Shown: positions 17,271 to 28,093 of the stretch, piece by piece
Layout of the letters: each line of letters opens with the position of its first letter
Numbering within the stretch: the first letter of the stretch is position 1
NCBI RefSeq assembly: GCF_011045115.1
Contig: NZ_JAAKZG010000003.1
Coordinates: forward strand, 62,001 to 126,000
Source: Mesorhizobium zhangyense
GTDB taxonomy: Bacteria > Pseudomonadota > Alphaproteobacteria > Rhizobiales > Rhizobiaceae
Direction: 5' to 3'
DNA length: 64,000 nt
Notes under the pieces: model-generated
Seen by the model: the letters and a program-made list of their open reading frames with translations, nothing else
What the model was told of the DNA's origin: nothing
The model's database searches: none
Made by a program: the position numbers and the translations under genes

Positions 17271-18776
17271 TCAGTTCGCAGCCGCGGTTTTCGCGGCGTC
17301 GAGCGATACGGTAATGTTGTTGACCAGCGCCTGTACCGAGGCAGCGGTCGCGTCGAGGACCGGAGCCGGGTAGACGCCGAAGAAGATGGTGAGCACGACC
17401 AGCGGATAGATGATCACCTTTTCGCGCGTCGAAAGGTCGAGCAGGCTCTTGAGGCTTTCCTTCGACAGCGCGCCGAAGATCACCTTGCGGTAGAGCCACA
17501 GCGCATAGCCTGCCGACAGGATCACGCCCAACGCGGCAAACAGCGCCACCCAGGTGTTGGCCTTGTAGGCGCCCAGCAGCGTCAGGAATTCGCCGACGAA
17601 GCCGCTGGTGCCCGGCAGGCCGACATTGGCCATGGTGAAGATAAGGAACACCACCGCATATTTCGGCATGTTGTTGACGAGGCCGCCATAGGCCGCGATC
17701 TCGCGGGTGTGCATGCGGTCATAGACGACGCCGACGCAAAGGAAGAGCGCGCCCGAAACGAGACCGTGCGACAGCATCTGGAAGATCGAACCCTGGATGC
17801 CTTCCTGGTTGAGCGCAAAGATGCCCATGGTCACGTAGCCCATGTGGGCGACCGACGAATAGGCGATCAGCTTCTTCATGTCCTCCTGCATCAACGCCAC
17901 CAGCGAGGTGTAGATGATGGCGATGACGGAAAGCGCGAAGACCAGCGGCTGGAAATAGAGCGACGCCTCCGGGAACATCGGCAGCGAGAAGCGCAGGAAG
18001 CCGTAACCGCCCATCTTCAGAAGAATACCGGCCAGAATGACCGAGCCCGCCGTCGGCGCCTCGACATGCGCGTCGGGCAACCATGTGTGCACCGGCCACA
18101 TCGGCATCTTCACCGCGAAGGAGGCGAAGAAGGCCAGCCATAGCCATGTCTGCATATGAGCAGGGAAGTTGTGCGTCAGCAGCGTTGGGATATCGGTCGT
18201 GCCGGCCTGCCAGAACATCGCCATGATGGCGAGCAGCATCAGCACCGAACCGAGCAGCGTGTAGAGGAAGAACTTGAAGCTGGCATAGACGCGGCGCTTG
18301 CCGCCCCACACGCCGATGATGATGAACATCGGGATCAGGCCGGCTTCGAAGAACACGTAGAACAACACGATATCCAGCGCGCAGAACACGCCGATCATCA
18401 GCGTTTCCAGGATCAGGAACGCGATCATGTATTCCTTGACGCGATGCTCGATCGAACGCCAGCTCGCCAGGATACAGAGCGGCATCAGGAACGTCGTCAG
18501 GATGACGAACAGCATCGAAATGCCATCGACGCCCATGTGGTAGGAAATGCCCGAATCCAGCCATGCCGACTTCTCGACCATCTGGAAACCCGGATTGGCA
18601 TTGTCGAAGCCGGCCCAGATGAAGATCGAAAGCAGGAAGGTGAACACCGTCGTCAAAAGCGCGACGTTGCGGATATTGCGCCGCGCGCCTTCGTTGTCAT
18701 CCCGGATCAGCAGGATCAGGAATGCGCCGACCAGCGGCAGGAACGTGACCGTAGAAAGAATTGGCCAATCGGTCAT
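17271..18776 (-). CDS. nuoM: NADH-quinone oxidoreductase subunit M
   Basis: Antiporter-like membrane subunit of complex I, 501 residues, about fourteen helices. The [20 protein letters not shown] and [14 protein letters not shown] motifs contain the conserved His and Lys of the proton channel, and a glutamate in the helix-5 region is present as in family members. Its start codon overlaps the nuoL stop codon by one base (TGATG), so the subunits are translationally coupled. Confidence 0.97.
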   Translation of the reverse strand: MTDWPILSTVTFLPLVGAFLILLIRDDNEGARRNIRNVALLTTVFTFLLSIFIWAGFDNANPGFQMVEKSAWLDSGISYHMGVDGISMLFVILTTFLMPLCILASWRSIEHRVKEYMIAFLILETLMIGVFCALDIVLFYVFFEAGLIPMFIIIGVWGGKRRVYASFKFFLYTLLGSVLMLLAIMAMFWQAGTTDIPTLLTHNFPAHMQTWLWLAFFASFAVKMPMWPVHTWLPDAHVEAPTAGSVILAGILLKMGGYGFLRFSLPMFPEASLYFQPLVFALSVIAIIYTSLVALMQEDMKKLIAYSSVAHMGYVTMGIFALNQEGIQGSIFQMLSHGLVSGALFLCVGVVYDRMHTREIAAYGGLVNNMPKYAVVFLIFTMANVGLPGTSGFVGEFLTLLGAYKANTWVALFAALGVILSAGYALWLYRKVIFGALSKESLKSLLDLSTREKVIIYPLVVLTIFFGVYPAPVLDATAASVQALVNNITVSLDAAKTAAAN

Positions 18777-20764
18777 CAGAAAGTGCTCCCGAGCATCATC
18801 CAGGTGACGAGGGCGGCGACGCCGATCAGCATGACGAATGCGTAGTGATAGAGATATCCGGTCTGAAGCTTGACGACGCGGTTGGTGACGTCGACCACGC
18901 GGGCCGAGATGCCGTCAGGGCCGAGACCGTCGATGACTGCACCGTCGCCCGTCTTCCATAGGAAGGTGCCGAGCCGCTTGGCCGGGCGCACGAACAGGAA
19001 GTCGTAAAGCTCGTCGAAATACCACTTGTTCAGCAGGAACGCATAGAGGCCGCGATGCTGGCTGGCGAGGTACTTCGGCGTCTCCGGCGAGCGGATGTAG
19101 AACTGATAGGCGACGCCGAAGCCGAGGATCATGGCTGCGAAAGGCGCCAGCTTTACCCACACCGGCACGCCATGGAAGTCATGCAGGATGTGGTTTTCCG
19201 GCAGGATGTAGAGTGCGGCCTTCCAGAACTCGGAATAGCCCTCGCCGATGAAGGCGTCGTGGAAGATGACGCCGGCAAAGAGCGCGCCGACAGCGAGTAT
19301 GAACAGCGGCACCAGCATGACCGGCGGCGATTCATGAACGTGATGCATGACATCGGCGGTAGCGCGCGGCTTGCCGTGGAAGGTCATGAAGATCAGGCGC
19401 CATGAATAGAAGCTGGTGAACACGGCAGCGATGACCAGGGCGATGAAGGCAAAGCCGGCAGCCGGGTTATGGCCGACGAAGGAACCTTCGATGATCGCGT
19501 CCTTGGAGAAGAAGCCGGCCGTGCCGATGATCGTCGCCGGGATGCCGACGCCGGTCAGCGCCAGCGTGCCGATGACCATCATCCAGTAAGTGGTCGGGAT
19601 CAGCTTGCGCAGGCCACCCATCTTGCGCATGTCCTGCTCGTCGGAAACGGCATGGATGACCGAGCCCGAGCCGAGGAACAGCAGCGCCTTGAAGAAGGCA
19701 TGCGTGAACAGGTGGAAGATCGCCGCCGAGTAGAAGCCCATGCCGAGCGCGACGAACATGTAGCCGAGCTGCGAGCAGGTCGAATAGGCGATGACCCGCT
19801 TGATGTCATTCTGCACCAGGCCGACGGTCGCCGCGAAGAAGGCAGTCAGCGCGCCGATGAAGGTCACAACGGTGAGTGCGGTGTGCGACAGCTCGAAGAT
19901 CGGCGACAGGCGCGCCAGCATGAAGACGCCGGCGGTGACCATGGTCGCGGCATGGATGAGCGCCGACACAGGGGTCGGGCCTTCCATCGCGTCCGGCAGC
20001 CAGGTGTGCAGCGGCACCTGCGCCGACTTGCCCATGGCGCCCATGAACAGCAGCAGGCAGATGACGGTGAGCGCCGCACCGCGATCAAGCTCGTAGCCGA
20101 GGAAGTTGAACACGGCAGCGGTCGCCTCATGCGCGCCTTCAACCGGCGCATAGGAAGCGGCCGTTGCGAAGATCGCATCGAAGCTGACCGAGCCGAACAG
20201 CACGAACACGCCGAAGATGCCGAGGATGAAGCCAAAGTCGCCGACGCGGTTGACGACGAAGGCCTTGATGGCAGCGGCGTTGGCCGACGGCTTCTTGTAC
20301 CAGAAGCCGATCAGCAGATAGGAGGCAAGGCCCACCCCTTCCCAGCCGAAGAACATCTGCACGAGATTGTCCGCCGTAACCAGCATCAGCATGGCGAAGG
20401 TGAACAGTGACAGATAGGCAAAGAAGCGCGGCCGATGCGGGTCGTGATGCATGTAGCCGATCGAATAGATATGAACGAGCGCCGAAACGGTGTTGACGAC
20501 GACGAGCATGACCACCGTCAGCGTGTCGATGCGCAGCGCCCAATCGGCCTGCAGCGAGCCTGAGTCGATGAAGCGCAGCACCGGCACGGTGAACACTTCG
20601 CTCTCGCCGAAGCCGACCTGAAAGAACGCGACCCACGACAGAATGGCCGCGATCACCAGGAAGCCCGAGGTGATGTACTCGGATGCCTTTGCGCCCAGCG
20701 ACGTGCCGAAAAGGCCGACGATCAGGAAGCCCAGAAGCGGAAGGAAGACGATTGCCTGGTACAT
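18776..20764 (-). CDS. nuoL: NADH-quinone oxidoreductase subunit L
   Basis: Largest antiporter-like membrane subunit of complex I, 662 residues with about sixteen helices including the long lateral helix expected near the C-terminus. Family motifs [20 protein letters not shown] (about 243-262) and [15 protein letters not shown] are intact. It sits at the tip of the membrane arm and pumps protons. It is preceded by nuoK with 12 bases between the genes and overlaps nuoM by one base. Confidence 0.97.
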   Translation of the reverse strand: MYQAIVFLPLLGFLIVGLFGTSLGAKASEYITSGFLVIAAILSWVAFFQVGFGESEVFTVPVLRFIDSGSLQADWALRIDTLTVVMLVVVNTVSALVHIYSIGYMHHDPHRPRFFAYLSLFTFAMLMLVTADNLVQMFFGWEGVGLASYLLIGFWYKKPSANAAAIKAFVVNRVGDFGFILGIFGVFVLFGSVSFDAIFATAASYAPVEGAHEATAAVFNFLGYELDRGAALTVICLLLFMGAMGKSAQVPLHTWLPDAMEGPTPVSALIHAATMVTAGVFMLARLSPIFELSHTALTVVTFIGALTAFFAATVGLVQNDIKRVIAYSTCSQLGYMFVALGMGFYSAAIFHLFTHAFFKALLFLGSGSVIHAVSDEQDMRKMGGLRKLIPTTYWMMVIGTLALTGVGIPATIIGTAGFFSKDAIIEGSFVGHNPAAGFAFIALVIAAVFTSFYSWRLIFMTFHGKPRATADVMHHVHESPPVMLVPLFILAVGALFAGVIFHDAFIGEGYSEFWKAALYILPENHILHDFHGVPVWVKLAPFAAMILGFGVAYQFYIRSPETPKYLASQHRGLYAFLLNKWYFDELYDFLFVRPAKRLGTFLWKTGDGAVIDGLGPDGISARVVDVTNRVVKLQTGYLYHYAFVMLIGVAALVTWMMLGSTF

Positions 20765-20776
20765 GGTTGTGTCCCG

Positions 20777-21085
20777 TCAACCCTTCATCATGTTGACGTC
20801 TTCGACCGCGATCGAACCGCGGTTGCGGAAGAAGACGACGAGAATAGCAAGGCCGATGGCCGCTTCGGCGGCGGCGACCGTCAGCACGAACAGTGCGAAG
20901 ACCTGGCCGACCATGTCGCCGAGCGCTGCCGAAAAGGCCACGAAATTGATGTTGACCGCGAGCAGGATGAGCTCGATCGACATCAGGATGACGATGACGT
21001 TCTTGCGGTTCAGGAAGATGCCGAACACGCCCAGCGTGAACAGGATCGCCGAAAGGGTCAGATAGTGTGCGATGCCGACTTCCAT
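20777..21085 (-). CDS. nuoK: NADH-quinone oxidoreductase subunit K
   Basis: Three-helix membrane subunit of complex I, 102 residues. The two membrane-embedded glutamates important for proton transfer are visible in [11 protein letters not shown] and in the [14 protein letters not shown] segment. It starts two bases after the nuoJ stop codon. Confidence 0.97.
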   Translation of the reverse strand: MEVGIAHYLTLSAILFTLGVFGIFLNRKNVIVILMSIELILLAVNINFVAFSAALGDMVGQVFALFVLTVAAAEAAIGLAILVVFFRNRGSIAVEDVNMMKG

Positions 21086-21087
21086 CG

Positions 21088-21708
21088 TCAGATTCCCTTG
21101 CCCGTCTCGACTTTTTTGATTTCCATTCCGGTCTCAGGCGTGCGGGCGACCTGCGCCGAAATGCTCTGGCGCTTGACGCCTTCCTTGTGCCGCAGTGTCA
21201 GCACGATCGCACCGATCATGGCGACCAGCAGGATCAGGCCGGCCACCTGGAAGTAGAAAATGTAATCCGTGTAGAGGATGTCGCCGAGCGCAGCCGTATT
21301 GGTGCGCGTCGCGATATCGGGCGTCGGCTTGGCGACCGCGGTCGCAAGCTGCGGCGCAAAGGCATAACCGCCGGTGACGACGATAAGCTCTGCTGCAAGG
21401 ATCAACCCTACCAGCGCGCCGATCGGCGCATATTGCAGCGCGCCCGACTTAAGCTCGGCAAAGTCGACGTCCAGCATCATGACAACGAACAGGAACAGAA
21501 CCGCCACCGCGCCGACATAGACGACGAGCAGGATCATCGCCAGGAATTCGGCGCCCGTCAGCAGGAACAGACCTGCCGCGTTGAAGAACGTCAGGATCAG
21601 ATAGAGAACCGAATGCACAGGATTGCGCGCGGAGATGACCATGAAGGCCGACGCCACGGCAATAAAGGCAAAGAGGTAGAAAAAGGCCGCCTCTAGTCCA
21701 TTCAGCAT
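21088..21708 (-). CDS. nuoJ: NADH-quinone oxidoreductase subunit J
   Basis: Membrane subunit of complex I, 206 residues with about five helices. The conserved [20 protein letters not shown] stretch on helix 3, which carries the pi-bulge important for coupling, is present. I start at 21708 ([13 protein letters not shown]), preceded by GGGGGAACCC; the long frame that continues upstream is a nuoI shadow. About 128 bases separate it from nuoI, the largest gap in the nuo block; I see no gene or terminator in that gap. Confidence 0.96.
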   Translation of the reverse strand: MLNGLEAAFFYLFAFIAVASAFMVISARNPVHSVLYLILTFFNAAGLFLLTGAEFLAMILLVVYVGAVAVLFLFVVMMLDVDFAELKSGALQYAPIGALVGLILAAELIVVTGGYAFAPQLATAVAKPTPDIATRTNTAALGDILYTDYIFYFQVAGLILLVAMIGAIVLTLRHKEGVKRQSISAQVARTPETGMEIKKVETGKGI

Positions 21709-21836
21709 TGGGTTCCCCCAGTTTCCTTCTCGAGCCCCGGCATTGCACCAGGCTCGCTTCGGTTCGCCACCGCCTCCGGTCGGCAAAACCGCGTGTTCCT
21801 TAGACGAGCAATCCCGGCTCGTCCATGATTCTCGTC

Positions 21837-22328
21837 TCAGCGGTAGGGCGCATCCAAAGAGATGTTGCGCGCGAGCTCGCGCTCCCACCTGTCGCCATTC
21901 GCCAGAAGCTTGTCCTTGTCGTAGTAGAGCTCCTCGCGCGTTTCCGTCGCGAATTCGAAATTCGGTCCCTCGACGATCGCATCCACTGGGCATGCTTCCT
22001 GGCAGAAGCCGCAATAGATGCACTTCACCATGTCGATGTCGTAACGCACCGTGCGGCGCGTGCCGTCGTTGCGGCGTGGGCCGGCCTCGATGGTGATGGC
22101 CTGCGCCGGGCAGATCGCCTCGCACAGCTTGCACGCGATGCAGCGTTCCTCGCCGTTCGGATAGCGGCGCAGCGCATGCTCGCCACGGAAGCGCGGGCTG
22201 ACCGGACCCTTTTCATGCGGGTAGTTCAGCGTCGGCTTGGGCGAAAAGAACATCCGCATCGACAGGAAGAAGGCGCCGACGAACTCCTTGAGGAGCAGCG
22301 ATTTGGCCGCCTGGGCTAGAGCTGACAT
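21837..22328 (-). CDS. nuoI: NADH-quinone oxidoreductase subunit I (two 4Fe-4S clusters)
   Basis: TYKY-type ferredoxin subunit that carries clusters N6a and N6b in the hydrophilic arm of complex I. Two complete C-x2-C-x2-C-x3-C-P motifs are present: [12 protein letters not shown] and [12 protein letters not shown]. The 163-residue length is typical of the alphaproteobacterial and mitochondrial type. A GGAG precedes the ATG at 22328; a TTG two codons upstream is a less likely start. The 63-residue membrane protein gene ends just upstream of it. Confidence 0.97.
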   Translation of the reverse strand: MSALAQAAKSLLLKEFVGAFFLSMRMFFSPKPTLNYPHEKGPVSPRFRGEHALRRYPNGEERCIACKLCEAICPAQAITIEAGPRRNDGTRRTVRYDIDMVKCIYCGFCQEACPVDAIVEGPNFEFATETREELYYDKDKLLANGDRWERELARNISLDAPYR

Positions 22329-22330
22329 CG

Positions 22331-22522
22331 TCAATCTCCGATTACGTATGGGGCTACGAAGTAGCCGATGATAGGCAGGAGCACGAATTGGCTCAGGCCG
22401 GTAATGTTAAGCACGCGCTTGGTCTCGGGCAGGTCGACGCGGCCGGCCAGCATGCGCAGCAGCAGGAAATCCACTGCTGCGATCACCAGCCCGACCAGTA
22501 TGCCGATCACGCCCGCGCTCAT
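22331..22522 (-). CDS. Small membrane protein encoded between nuoH and nuoI
   Basis: A 63-residue protein beginning [20 protein letters not shown] with two hydrophobic helices (about residues 3-26 and 42-62) flanking a short charged loop with VDLPETKR. Its ATG overlaps the nuoH stop codon (TGATG), and its stop lies three bases before the nuoI start codon, so it must be translated with complex I subunits. It matches no core bacterial complex I subunit that I recognise. It may be an accessory or assembly factor; equivalent small genes in other Rhizobiales would test this. Confidence 0.8.
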   Translation of the reverse strand: MSAGVIGILVGLVIAAVDFLLLRMLAGRVDLPETKRVLNITGLSQFVLLPIIGYFVAPYVIGD

Positions 22523-23565
22523 CACGCCAGTCCCGTGATCTTCAGGAACGCAGCGGTTGCCACGACCATGAACAGCGAGATCGGCAGGAACACCTTCCAG
22601 CCAAGGCGCATCAGCTGGTCGTAGCGGTAGCGTGGCACAAAGGCCTTCACCATGGCGAACATGAAGAAGACGAAGCAGACCTTCAGCACGAACCAGATGA
22701 CGCCCGGCACCCAGGTGAACGGCGCGAAATCGAACGGCGGCAGCCAGCCACCCAGGAACAGGATGGTGGTGAGCGCGCACATCAAGACGATCGCGACATA
22801 CTCGCCGAGGAAGAACAGCAGGAACGGCGTCGACGAGTATTCGATCATGTGGCCGGCGACGAGTTCGGACTCCGCTTCCACCAGATCGAAAGGCGGCCGG
22901 TTCGTCTCGGCCAGCGCCGAGATGAAGAAGATGACGAACATCGGGAACAGCGCCAGCCAGTGCCAGTCGAGGAAGGTGTTGGGCAGGCCGAGCATTGTGC
23001 CGACACCGTCGCGCTGCGACAGCACGATGTCGGTGAGGTTCAGAGAGCCGACGCACAGCAGCACCGTGACGATGACGAAACCGATCGAGACTTCGTAAGA
23101 CACCATCTGCGCCGCCGAGCGCAGCGCGCCGAGGAACGGGTATTTCGAGTTCGAGGCCCAGCCACCCATGATGACGCCATAAACCTCGAGCGAGGAGATG
23201 GCGAAGACATAGAGGATGCCGACATTGATGTTGGCGACAGCCCAGCCCTCATTGACCGGGATGACCGCCCATGCGGCCAGCGCCAGGACGGCTGACACCA
23301 GCGGCGCCAGCAGGAACACGCCCTTGTTGGCGCCCGACGGAATGACCGGCTCCTTGAAGACGAACTTGAACAGATCGGCGAAGGACTGCAGTAGGCCGAA
23401 CGGTCCAACGACGTTGGGCCCGCGGCGCAGCTGGACGGCAGCCCAGATCTTGCGATCAGCGTACAGGATGTAGGCGACGAAGATCAGCAGCACGACGATC
23501 AGCACCACCGACTTCAGCAGCATGATCAGTCCGGGCAGGACATATATCGAGAAGAAAGTTTCCAT
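22522..23565 (-). CDS. nuoH: NADH-quinone oxidoreductase subunit H
   Basis: Eight-helix membrane subunit at the junction with the hydrophilic arm, forming part of the quinone chamber. Diagnostic motifs include [18 protein letters not shown] (about 48-65), [19 protein letters not shown], and the acidic loop 5-6 region. Length is 347 residues. It starts eight bases after nuoG stops and overlaps the 63-residue membrane protein gene by one base. Confidence 0.97.
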   Translation of the reverse strand: METFFSIYVLPGLIMLLKSVVLIVVLLIFVAYILYADRKIWAAVQLRRGPNVVGPFGLLQSFADLFKFVFKEPVIPSGANKGVFLLAPLVSAVLALAAWAVIPVNEGWAVANINVGILYVFAISSLEVYGVIMGGWASNSKYPFLGALRSAAQMVSYEVSIGFVIVTVLLCVGSLNLTDIVLSQRDGVGTMLGLPNTFLDWHWLALFPMFVIFFISALAETNRPPFDLVEAESELVAGHMIEYSSTPFLLFFLGEYVAIVLMCALTTILFLGGWLPPFDFAPFTWVPGVIWFVLKVCFVFFMFAMVKAFVPRYRYDQLMRLGWKVFLPISLFMVVATAAFLKITGLA

Positions 23566-23572
23566 GTTCGTC

Positions 23573-25654
23573 CTACTCGGCTGCCTGCTTGAAGCCGCCC
23601 TTCGCCAAAGCCGAACACTCGGCCATGACGGCGGAAGCCCGCGCGATCGGGTTGGTCAGGTAGAAATCCGCAACCGGCGACACGAAAGCCGCCTTGCCGA
23701 TCTTGCCGCCGAGCTTCGCCACATTGGCAATATCAGCTGCGTTGCCGGCGGCGATCTCGTCGATCTCGGCCAGATGCGGATGCGCTTCATAGAGCTTGGC
23801 GCGAAGCTGCGGCAGTGAATCGAACGGCAGCTTGTGGCCGAGCACGTCCGAAAGCGCGCGCAGGATCGCCCAGTCTTCCTTGGCGTCGCCCGGCGCGAAA
23901 CCGGCGCGGTTGGTCTGCTGGACGCGGCCCTCGGTGTTCACATAGGTGCCGGACTTTTCCGTATAGGCAGCACCCGGCAGGATGACATCGGCGCGGTGCG
24001 CTCCTGTATCGCCATGGGTGCCGATATAGACGACGAAGGCATCGCCGGCAGCCTTCAGGTCGAGCTCGTCGGCGCCGAGCAGGAACAGCACATCCGTGCC
24101 GCCCAGCATCTGCGCGACGTTCTTGCCGCCCTCGCCCGGCACGAAGCCGACATCGAGTGCGCCGACGCGCGCAGCAGCCGTATGCAGCACGGCAAAGCCG
24201 TTCCACTCGTCGCTGACCGCTTCGACAGAGCCGGCTAACTTGGCCGCAAGGCCGAGCACTGCCGCACCGTCTTCGCGCGCCAGAGCGCCCTGCCCGACGA
24301 TGATCAGAGCACGCGTGGCCTTCTTCAGAACGGAGAAGAATTTGCCCTTGCCGTCCGCAAGCTCCTTGAGCGATTCCGGACCGGCGCCGAGCGTCTCATA
24401 GTCGTAGCGCAAGTCGCCCACATCGCCGATGACGCCGACCGGCAGGTTGCCAATGCGCCAGCGCTTGCGAATGCGGGCATTGAGCACCGAAGCTTCGAAG
24501 CGCGGGTTGGCGCCGATGATAAGCACGGCGTCGGCCTGCTCGATGCCTTCGATGGTCGGGTTGAAGATGTAGCTGGCGCGGCCGAGCGCCGGATCGAGCG
24601 CTGCACCATCCTGCCGGCTGTCGATATTGGCCGAGCCGAGCGAGGCCATGAGCTGCTTCAGTGCATAGATTTCCTCGACGGCTGCGAGGTCGCCGGCGAT
24701 CGCGCCGATCCTCTCGCCGGAGGTCTTCGATACCGCGCCCTTGATGGCTGCAAAGGCTTCCGCCCAGCTTGCCGGCTGGAGCTTGCCGTCGCGGCGCACA
24801 TAGGGCCGGTCGAGGCGCTGCGTGCGCAGTCCGTCCCAGATGAAGCGGGTCTTGTCGGAGATCCACTCCTCGTTCACCTGCTCGTTGATGCGCGGCATAA
24901 CGCGCATCACTTCGCGACCGCGCGAATCCACGCGGATTGCCGAGCCGACGGCGTCCATGACGTCGATGGATTCGGTCTTGGTCAGCTCCCAAGGACGGGC
25001 CTGGAAGGCGTAGGGCTTGGACGTCAGCGCGCCGACCGGGCAAAGATCGATGACATTGCCCTGCAGCTCGGAGGTCATTGCCTCTTCGAGATAGGTGGTG
25101 ATTTCGGCATCCTCGCCGCGGCCGATCAGGCCGAGTTCCGAAATGCCCGCGACTTCCGTGGTGAAACGGACGCAGCGCGTGCAATGAATGCAGCGGTTCA
25201 TGATCGTCTTGACGAGCGGGCCGATATATTTGTCTTCGACGGCGCGCTTGTTTTCCTTGTAGCGCGACGAGTCGACGCCGAACGCCATGGCCTGGTCCTG
25301 CAGGTCGCATTCGCCGCCCTGATCGCAGATCGGGCAATCGAGCGGATGGTTGATCAGCAGGAACTCCATCACGCCTTCACGGGCCTTCTTGACCATCGGC
25401 GTGTTGGTGAAGATTTCGGGCGTCTCGCCATTCGGGCCGGGGCGCAGGTCGCGCACGCCCATGGCGCAGGATGCCGCCGGCTTGGGCGGTCCGCCCTTCA
25501 CCTCGATAAGGCACATGCGGCAGTTGCCGGCGATCGAAAGACGCTCGTGGAAGCAGAAGCGCGGCACTTCCGCACCCGCCTCTTCCGCCGCCTGCAAGAG
25601 CGTGTAGTGATCGGGAACTTCGATCTCTGTGCCGTCGACCTTGAGTTTAGCCAT
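23573..25654 (-). CDS. nuoG: NADH-quinone oxidoreductase subunit G
   Basis: Iron-sulphur subunit of the hydrophilic arm, 693 residues. The N-terminal ferredoxin domain has [15 protein letters not shown] for the 2Fe-2S cluster, followed by the histidine-ligated cluster ([18 protein letters not shown]) and [10 protein letters not shown] with a further distal cysteine; the rest is a molybdopterin-oxidoreductase-like scaffold without a metal site. The chosen ATG overlaps the stop codon of the pentapeptide-repeat gene by one base (TGATG). Confidence 0.97.
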   Translation of the reverse strand: MAKLKVDGTEIEVPDHYTLLQAAEEAGAEVPRFCFHERLSIAGNCRMCLIEVKGGPPKPAASCAMGVRDLRPGPNGETPEIFTNTPMVKKAREGVMEFLLINHPLDCPICDQGGECDLQDQAMAFGVDSSRYKENKRAVEDKYIGPLVKTIMNRCIHCTRCVRFTTEVAGISELGLIGRGEDAEITTYLEEAMTSELQGNVIDLCPVGALTSKPYAFQARPWELTKTESIDVMDAVGSAIRVDSRGREVMRVMPRINEQVNEEWISDKTRFIWDGLRTQRLDRPYVRRDGKLQPASWAEAFAAIKGAVSKTSGERIGAIAGDLAAVEEIYALKQLMASLGSANIDSRQDGAALDPALGRASYIFNPTIEGIEQADAVLIIGANPRFEASVLNARIRKRWRIGNLPVGVIGDVGDLRYDYETLGAGPESLKELADGKGKFFSVLKKATRALIIVGQGALAREDGAAVLGLAAKLAGSVEAVSDEWNGFAVLHTAAARVGALDVGFVPGEGGKNVAQMLGGTDVLFLLGADELDLKAAGDAFVVYIGTHGDTGAHRADVILPGAAYTEKSGTYVNTEGRVQQTNRAGFAPGDAKEDWAILRALSDVLGHKLPFDSLPQLRAKLYEAHPHLAEIDEIAAGNAADIANVAKLGGKIGKAAFVSPVADFYLTNPIARASAVMAECSALAKGGFKQAAE

Positions 25655-25971
25655 CACTTGCCCCCGGCGGCCTGCGCCGCTTCGTAGTCTTTCAGAAGTT
25701 GATCGACGGCGATGCCGTTGATCGTCATCCCGGCGATATTCGCTTTCTCGATCTTCACATTCGTCAGGTCGATGTCGGAGAAATACGCGTTCGACATGCT
25801 GGCATCGACAATGCGCGAATTGCACAACAGCACGTCGACGAATGCCGTATTCGACAAATTCGTGTTGTGGAACTGCGTGTTGGACAGGTTCGTGTTATCG
25901 AAACGCGAGTTTGCCACCGTGGCGTCACGCACGTCGAGAACATCGCGTTTGTCGTGTATCTCCATCGCCAT
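25654..25971 (-). CDS. Pentapeptide-repeat protein inside the nuo operon
   Basis: A 105-residue protein whose central part (about residues 14-90) is a run of degenerate pentapeptides such as [15 protein letters not shown] and SNTAF, which would fold as a right-handed quadrilateral beta-helix. No membrane segment or signal peptide is seen. Its stop codon overlaps the nuoG start (TGATG) and the HhH gene ends about 20 bases upstream of its start, so it belongs to the nuo transcript. The role is unknown; a scaffold or assembly function for complex I is conceivable, but nothing in the sequence proves this. Confidence 0.8.
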   Translation of the reverse strand: MAMEIHDKRDVLDVRDATVANSRFDNTNLSNTQFHNTNLSNTAFVDVLLCNSRIVDASMSNAYFSDIDLTNVKIEKANIAGMTINGIAVDQLLKDYEAAQAAGGK

Positions 25972-25990
25972 AGTCTCGGCCCTGCCCGCC

Positions 25991-26698
25991 TCAGCTCTTC
26001 GCCTTGGCGTCGCGCGCCAATTTCTCTGCCTGGCCAATCCAGTCGTCACGTCCGATACGTCCCTTGAACGAAAGATAATCCTCAACCCAGCCGATCTCGG
26101 CGGCTTCCAATTTCGCGATCTGCCCGTAGGTCCAGATGCCGAGACCGTTCAGAACCTGCTCGAGCTTCGGCCCGATGCCGGAAATCTGCTTCAGGTCGTC
26201 CGGTGTCTGCGGGCGCTCAAGCGCCTTGGGCTGGCGCGGTTCGGACAAGGCTGCACCGGTCTCTACGGGCGCGGCCTTCGCAACCGGCTTTGCCGCTTCC
26301 GTCGGCTCGTCTGCCAACTTTTCCGTCGTATCGCTCAGCTCCTTGGCGATCGAGCGCGCATCGGCAATCAGCGTCCTGGCGGTAGCGCGGGCCTTGGTCG
26401 CGGCCGGCTTTTCCTTCGGCGTGAAGGCTGCGGCCTCTTCGATATCATCAGTCAGCGACCCGAAGAACTGCTGCGATGCCTGCATGGCGCCAGCCACAGT
26501 GCCCATCCAGATGCCGAAAGCCTGGCTGGCAAGACCGAAACCGAGTGCCGAAAACGCAGACGCGCCCGCCACCGGATGCGCCATCAGATTGATGGCGCCG
26601 GCAAATTCCGTCGGCAGCAGCGCGTTGATTTCCTTGTTCATCTCTTCGAACTGTTTCACGTCAGGTATCAAGTGATCGGGTATGGAAAACATCGACAT
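25991..26698 (-). CDS. Helix-hairpin-helix protein paralogous to the NuoE C-terminal extension
   Basis: A 235-residue protein with three parts: a helical, alanine-rich N-terminal region (about 1-85) with a phasin-like look, a variable Ala/Lys/Pro-rich linker, and a C-terminal domain from about residue 167 beginning DDLKQISGIGPKLEQVLNGL. That domain aligns closely with residues 339-405 of NuoE encoded 2 kb upstream (shared features DDLK-ISG-GPK, LGI-T, YLSF-GRI-R-DW). AGGAG lies six bases before the ATG at 26698. It lies between nuoF and nuoG. The domain resembles nucleic-acid-binding HhH motifs, but here it more likely mediates protein contacts in complex I. Confidence 0.82.
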   Translation of the reverse strand: MSMFSIPDHLIPDVKQFEEMNKEINALLPTEFAGAINLMAHPVAGASAFSALGFGLASQAFGIWMGTVAGAMQASQQFFGSLTDDIEEAAAFTPKEKPAATKARATARTLIADARSIAKELSDTTEKLADEPTEAAKPVAKAAPVETGAALSEPRQPKALERPQTPDDLKQISGIGPKLEQVLNGLGIWTYGQIAKLEAAEIGWVEDYLSFKGRIGRDDWIGQAEKLARDAKAKS

Positions 26699-26775
26699 GG
26701 CTTGCTCCTAAGCCGGTTTCCGTTGGTCCCTGTCCTGCTCGTTTCCCTTTTGAACTTTAAGTCTGCGTCTTTTGT

Positions 26776-28083
26776 TTATTCGGCCGCCACCAGCGCCGGC
26801 TCGGCGCGATGGGCGTTGCGGGTGAACTCGTCGATACGGCGCTCGATCTCCGGGCGGAAATGCCGGATCAGGCCCTGGATCGGCCATGCGGCAGCATCGC
26901 CCAGCGCGCAGATCGTGTGGCCTTCCACCTGCTTGGTCACGTCGAGCAGCATATCGATTTCGCGCTTCTGCGCTTCACCGCGCACCAGTCGCTCCATCAC
27001 GCGCCACATCCAGCCCGTACCTTCACGGCATGGCGTGCACTGGCCGCAGCTTTCGTGCTTGTAGAAGTAGGACAGGCGCGCGATCGCCTTCACGACGTCG
27101 GTCGACTTGTCCATGACGATGACGGCAGCCGTGCCGAGACCCGACTTCAGGTCGCGTAGCGCGTCGAAATCCATCGGCACGTCGATGATCTGTTCAGCCG
27201 GCACCAGCGGCACAGACGCGCCGCCCGGAATGACCGCCAGAAGATTGTCCCAGCCGCCGCGAATGCCGCCGCAATGCTTTTCGATCAGCTCGCGGAACGG
27301 GATCGACATCGCCTCTTCGACGGTGCACGGATTGTTGACGTGGCCGGAAATGCAGAAAAGCTTGGTGCCGACATTGTTCGGGCGACCGAACGACGAGAAC
27401 CAAGCAGCACCCCGGCGCAGGATGGTCGGCGCGACCGCGATCGACTCGACATTGTTGACCGTCGTCGGGCATCCATAGAGGCCGACATTGGCCGGGAACG
27501 GCGGCTTCAGGCGCGGTTGGCCTTTCTTGCCTTCAAGGCTTTCGAGCAGCGCCGTCTCTTCGCCGCAGATATAGGCACCGGCGCCGTGATGAACGTAGAT
27601 GTCGAAGTCGTAGCCGTTCTTGTTGCCCTTGCCGATCAGGCCGGCATCATAGGCCTCGTCGACCGCGCGCTGCAGCGCCTCGCGCTCGCGGATGAACTCA
27701 CCGCGCACATAGATGTAAGCCGCAATCGCGCCCATGGCGAAACCGGCGATCAGGCAGCCTTCGACCAGCGTATGCGGATCATGGCGCAGGATTTCACGGT
27801 CCTTGCAGGTGCCCGGCTCGGACTCGTCGGCATTGACCACCAGATAGGAAGGCCGGCCATCGGTGCTCTGCTTGGGCATGAACGACCATTTCAGCCCGGT
27901 TGGGAAGCCGGCGCCGCCACGACCACGCAAGCCCGAAGCCTTCATTTCGTTGACGATCCAGTCGCGGCCCTTGGCGATGAGGCCAGCGGTGTTATCCCAG
28001 GCGCCGCGCGACATCGCGCCCTTCAACGACTTGTCGAAGCGGCCGTAGATATTGGTAAAGATACGGTCTTTGTCCTGAAGCAT
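26776..28083 (-). CDS. nuoF: NADH-quinone oxidoreductase subunit F (NADH-binding)
   Basis: Flavoprotein subunit that oxidises NADH with FMN and passes electrons to a 4Fe-4S cluster. The NADH-binding loop is [13 protein letters not shown] (about 53-65), the FMN site is [19 protein letters not shown], and cluster N3 ligands are [10 protein letters not shown] plus a later cysteine (TICALGDA). Length is 435 residues. I start at 28083; the upstream frame belongs to nuoE. It is followed by about 80 bases before the HhH gene. Confidence 0.97.
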   Translation of the reverse strand: MLQDKDRIFTNIYGRFDKSLKGAMSRGAWDNTAGLIAKGRDWIVNEMKASGLRGRGGAGFPTGLKWSFMPKQSTDGRPSYLVVNADESEPGTCKDREILRHDPHTLVEGCLIAGFAMGAIAAYIYVRGEFIREREALQRAVDEAYDAGLIGKGNKNGYDFDIYVHHGAGAYICGEETALLESLEGKKGQPRLKPPFPANVGLYGCPTTVNNVESIAVAPTILRRGAAWFSSFGRPNNVGTKLFCISGHVNNPCTVEEAMSIPFRELIEKHCGGIRGGWDNLLAVIPGGASVPLVPAEQIIDVPMDFDALRDLKSGLGTAAVIVMDKSTDVVKAIARLSYFYKHESCGQCTPCREGTGWMWRVMERLVRGEAQKREIDMLLDVTKQVEGHTICALGDAAAWPIQGLIRHFRPEIERRIDEFTRNAHRAEPALVAAE

Positions 28084-28093
28084 TTTTCGTCCC

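Noticed and set aside
21709-21836. Possible small gene between nuoI and nuoJ
   Set aside because: The gap holds only an eight-codon frame and no conserved structure that I can see.
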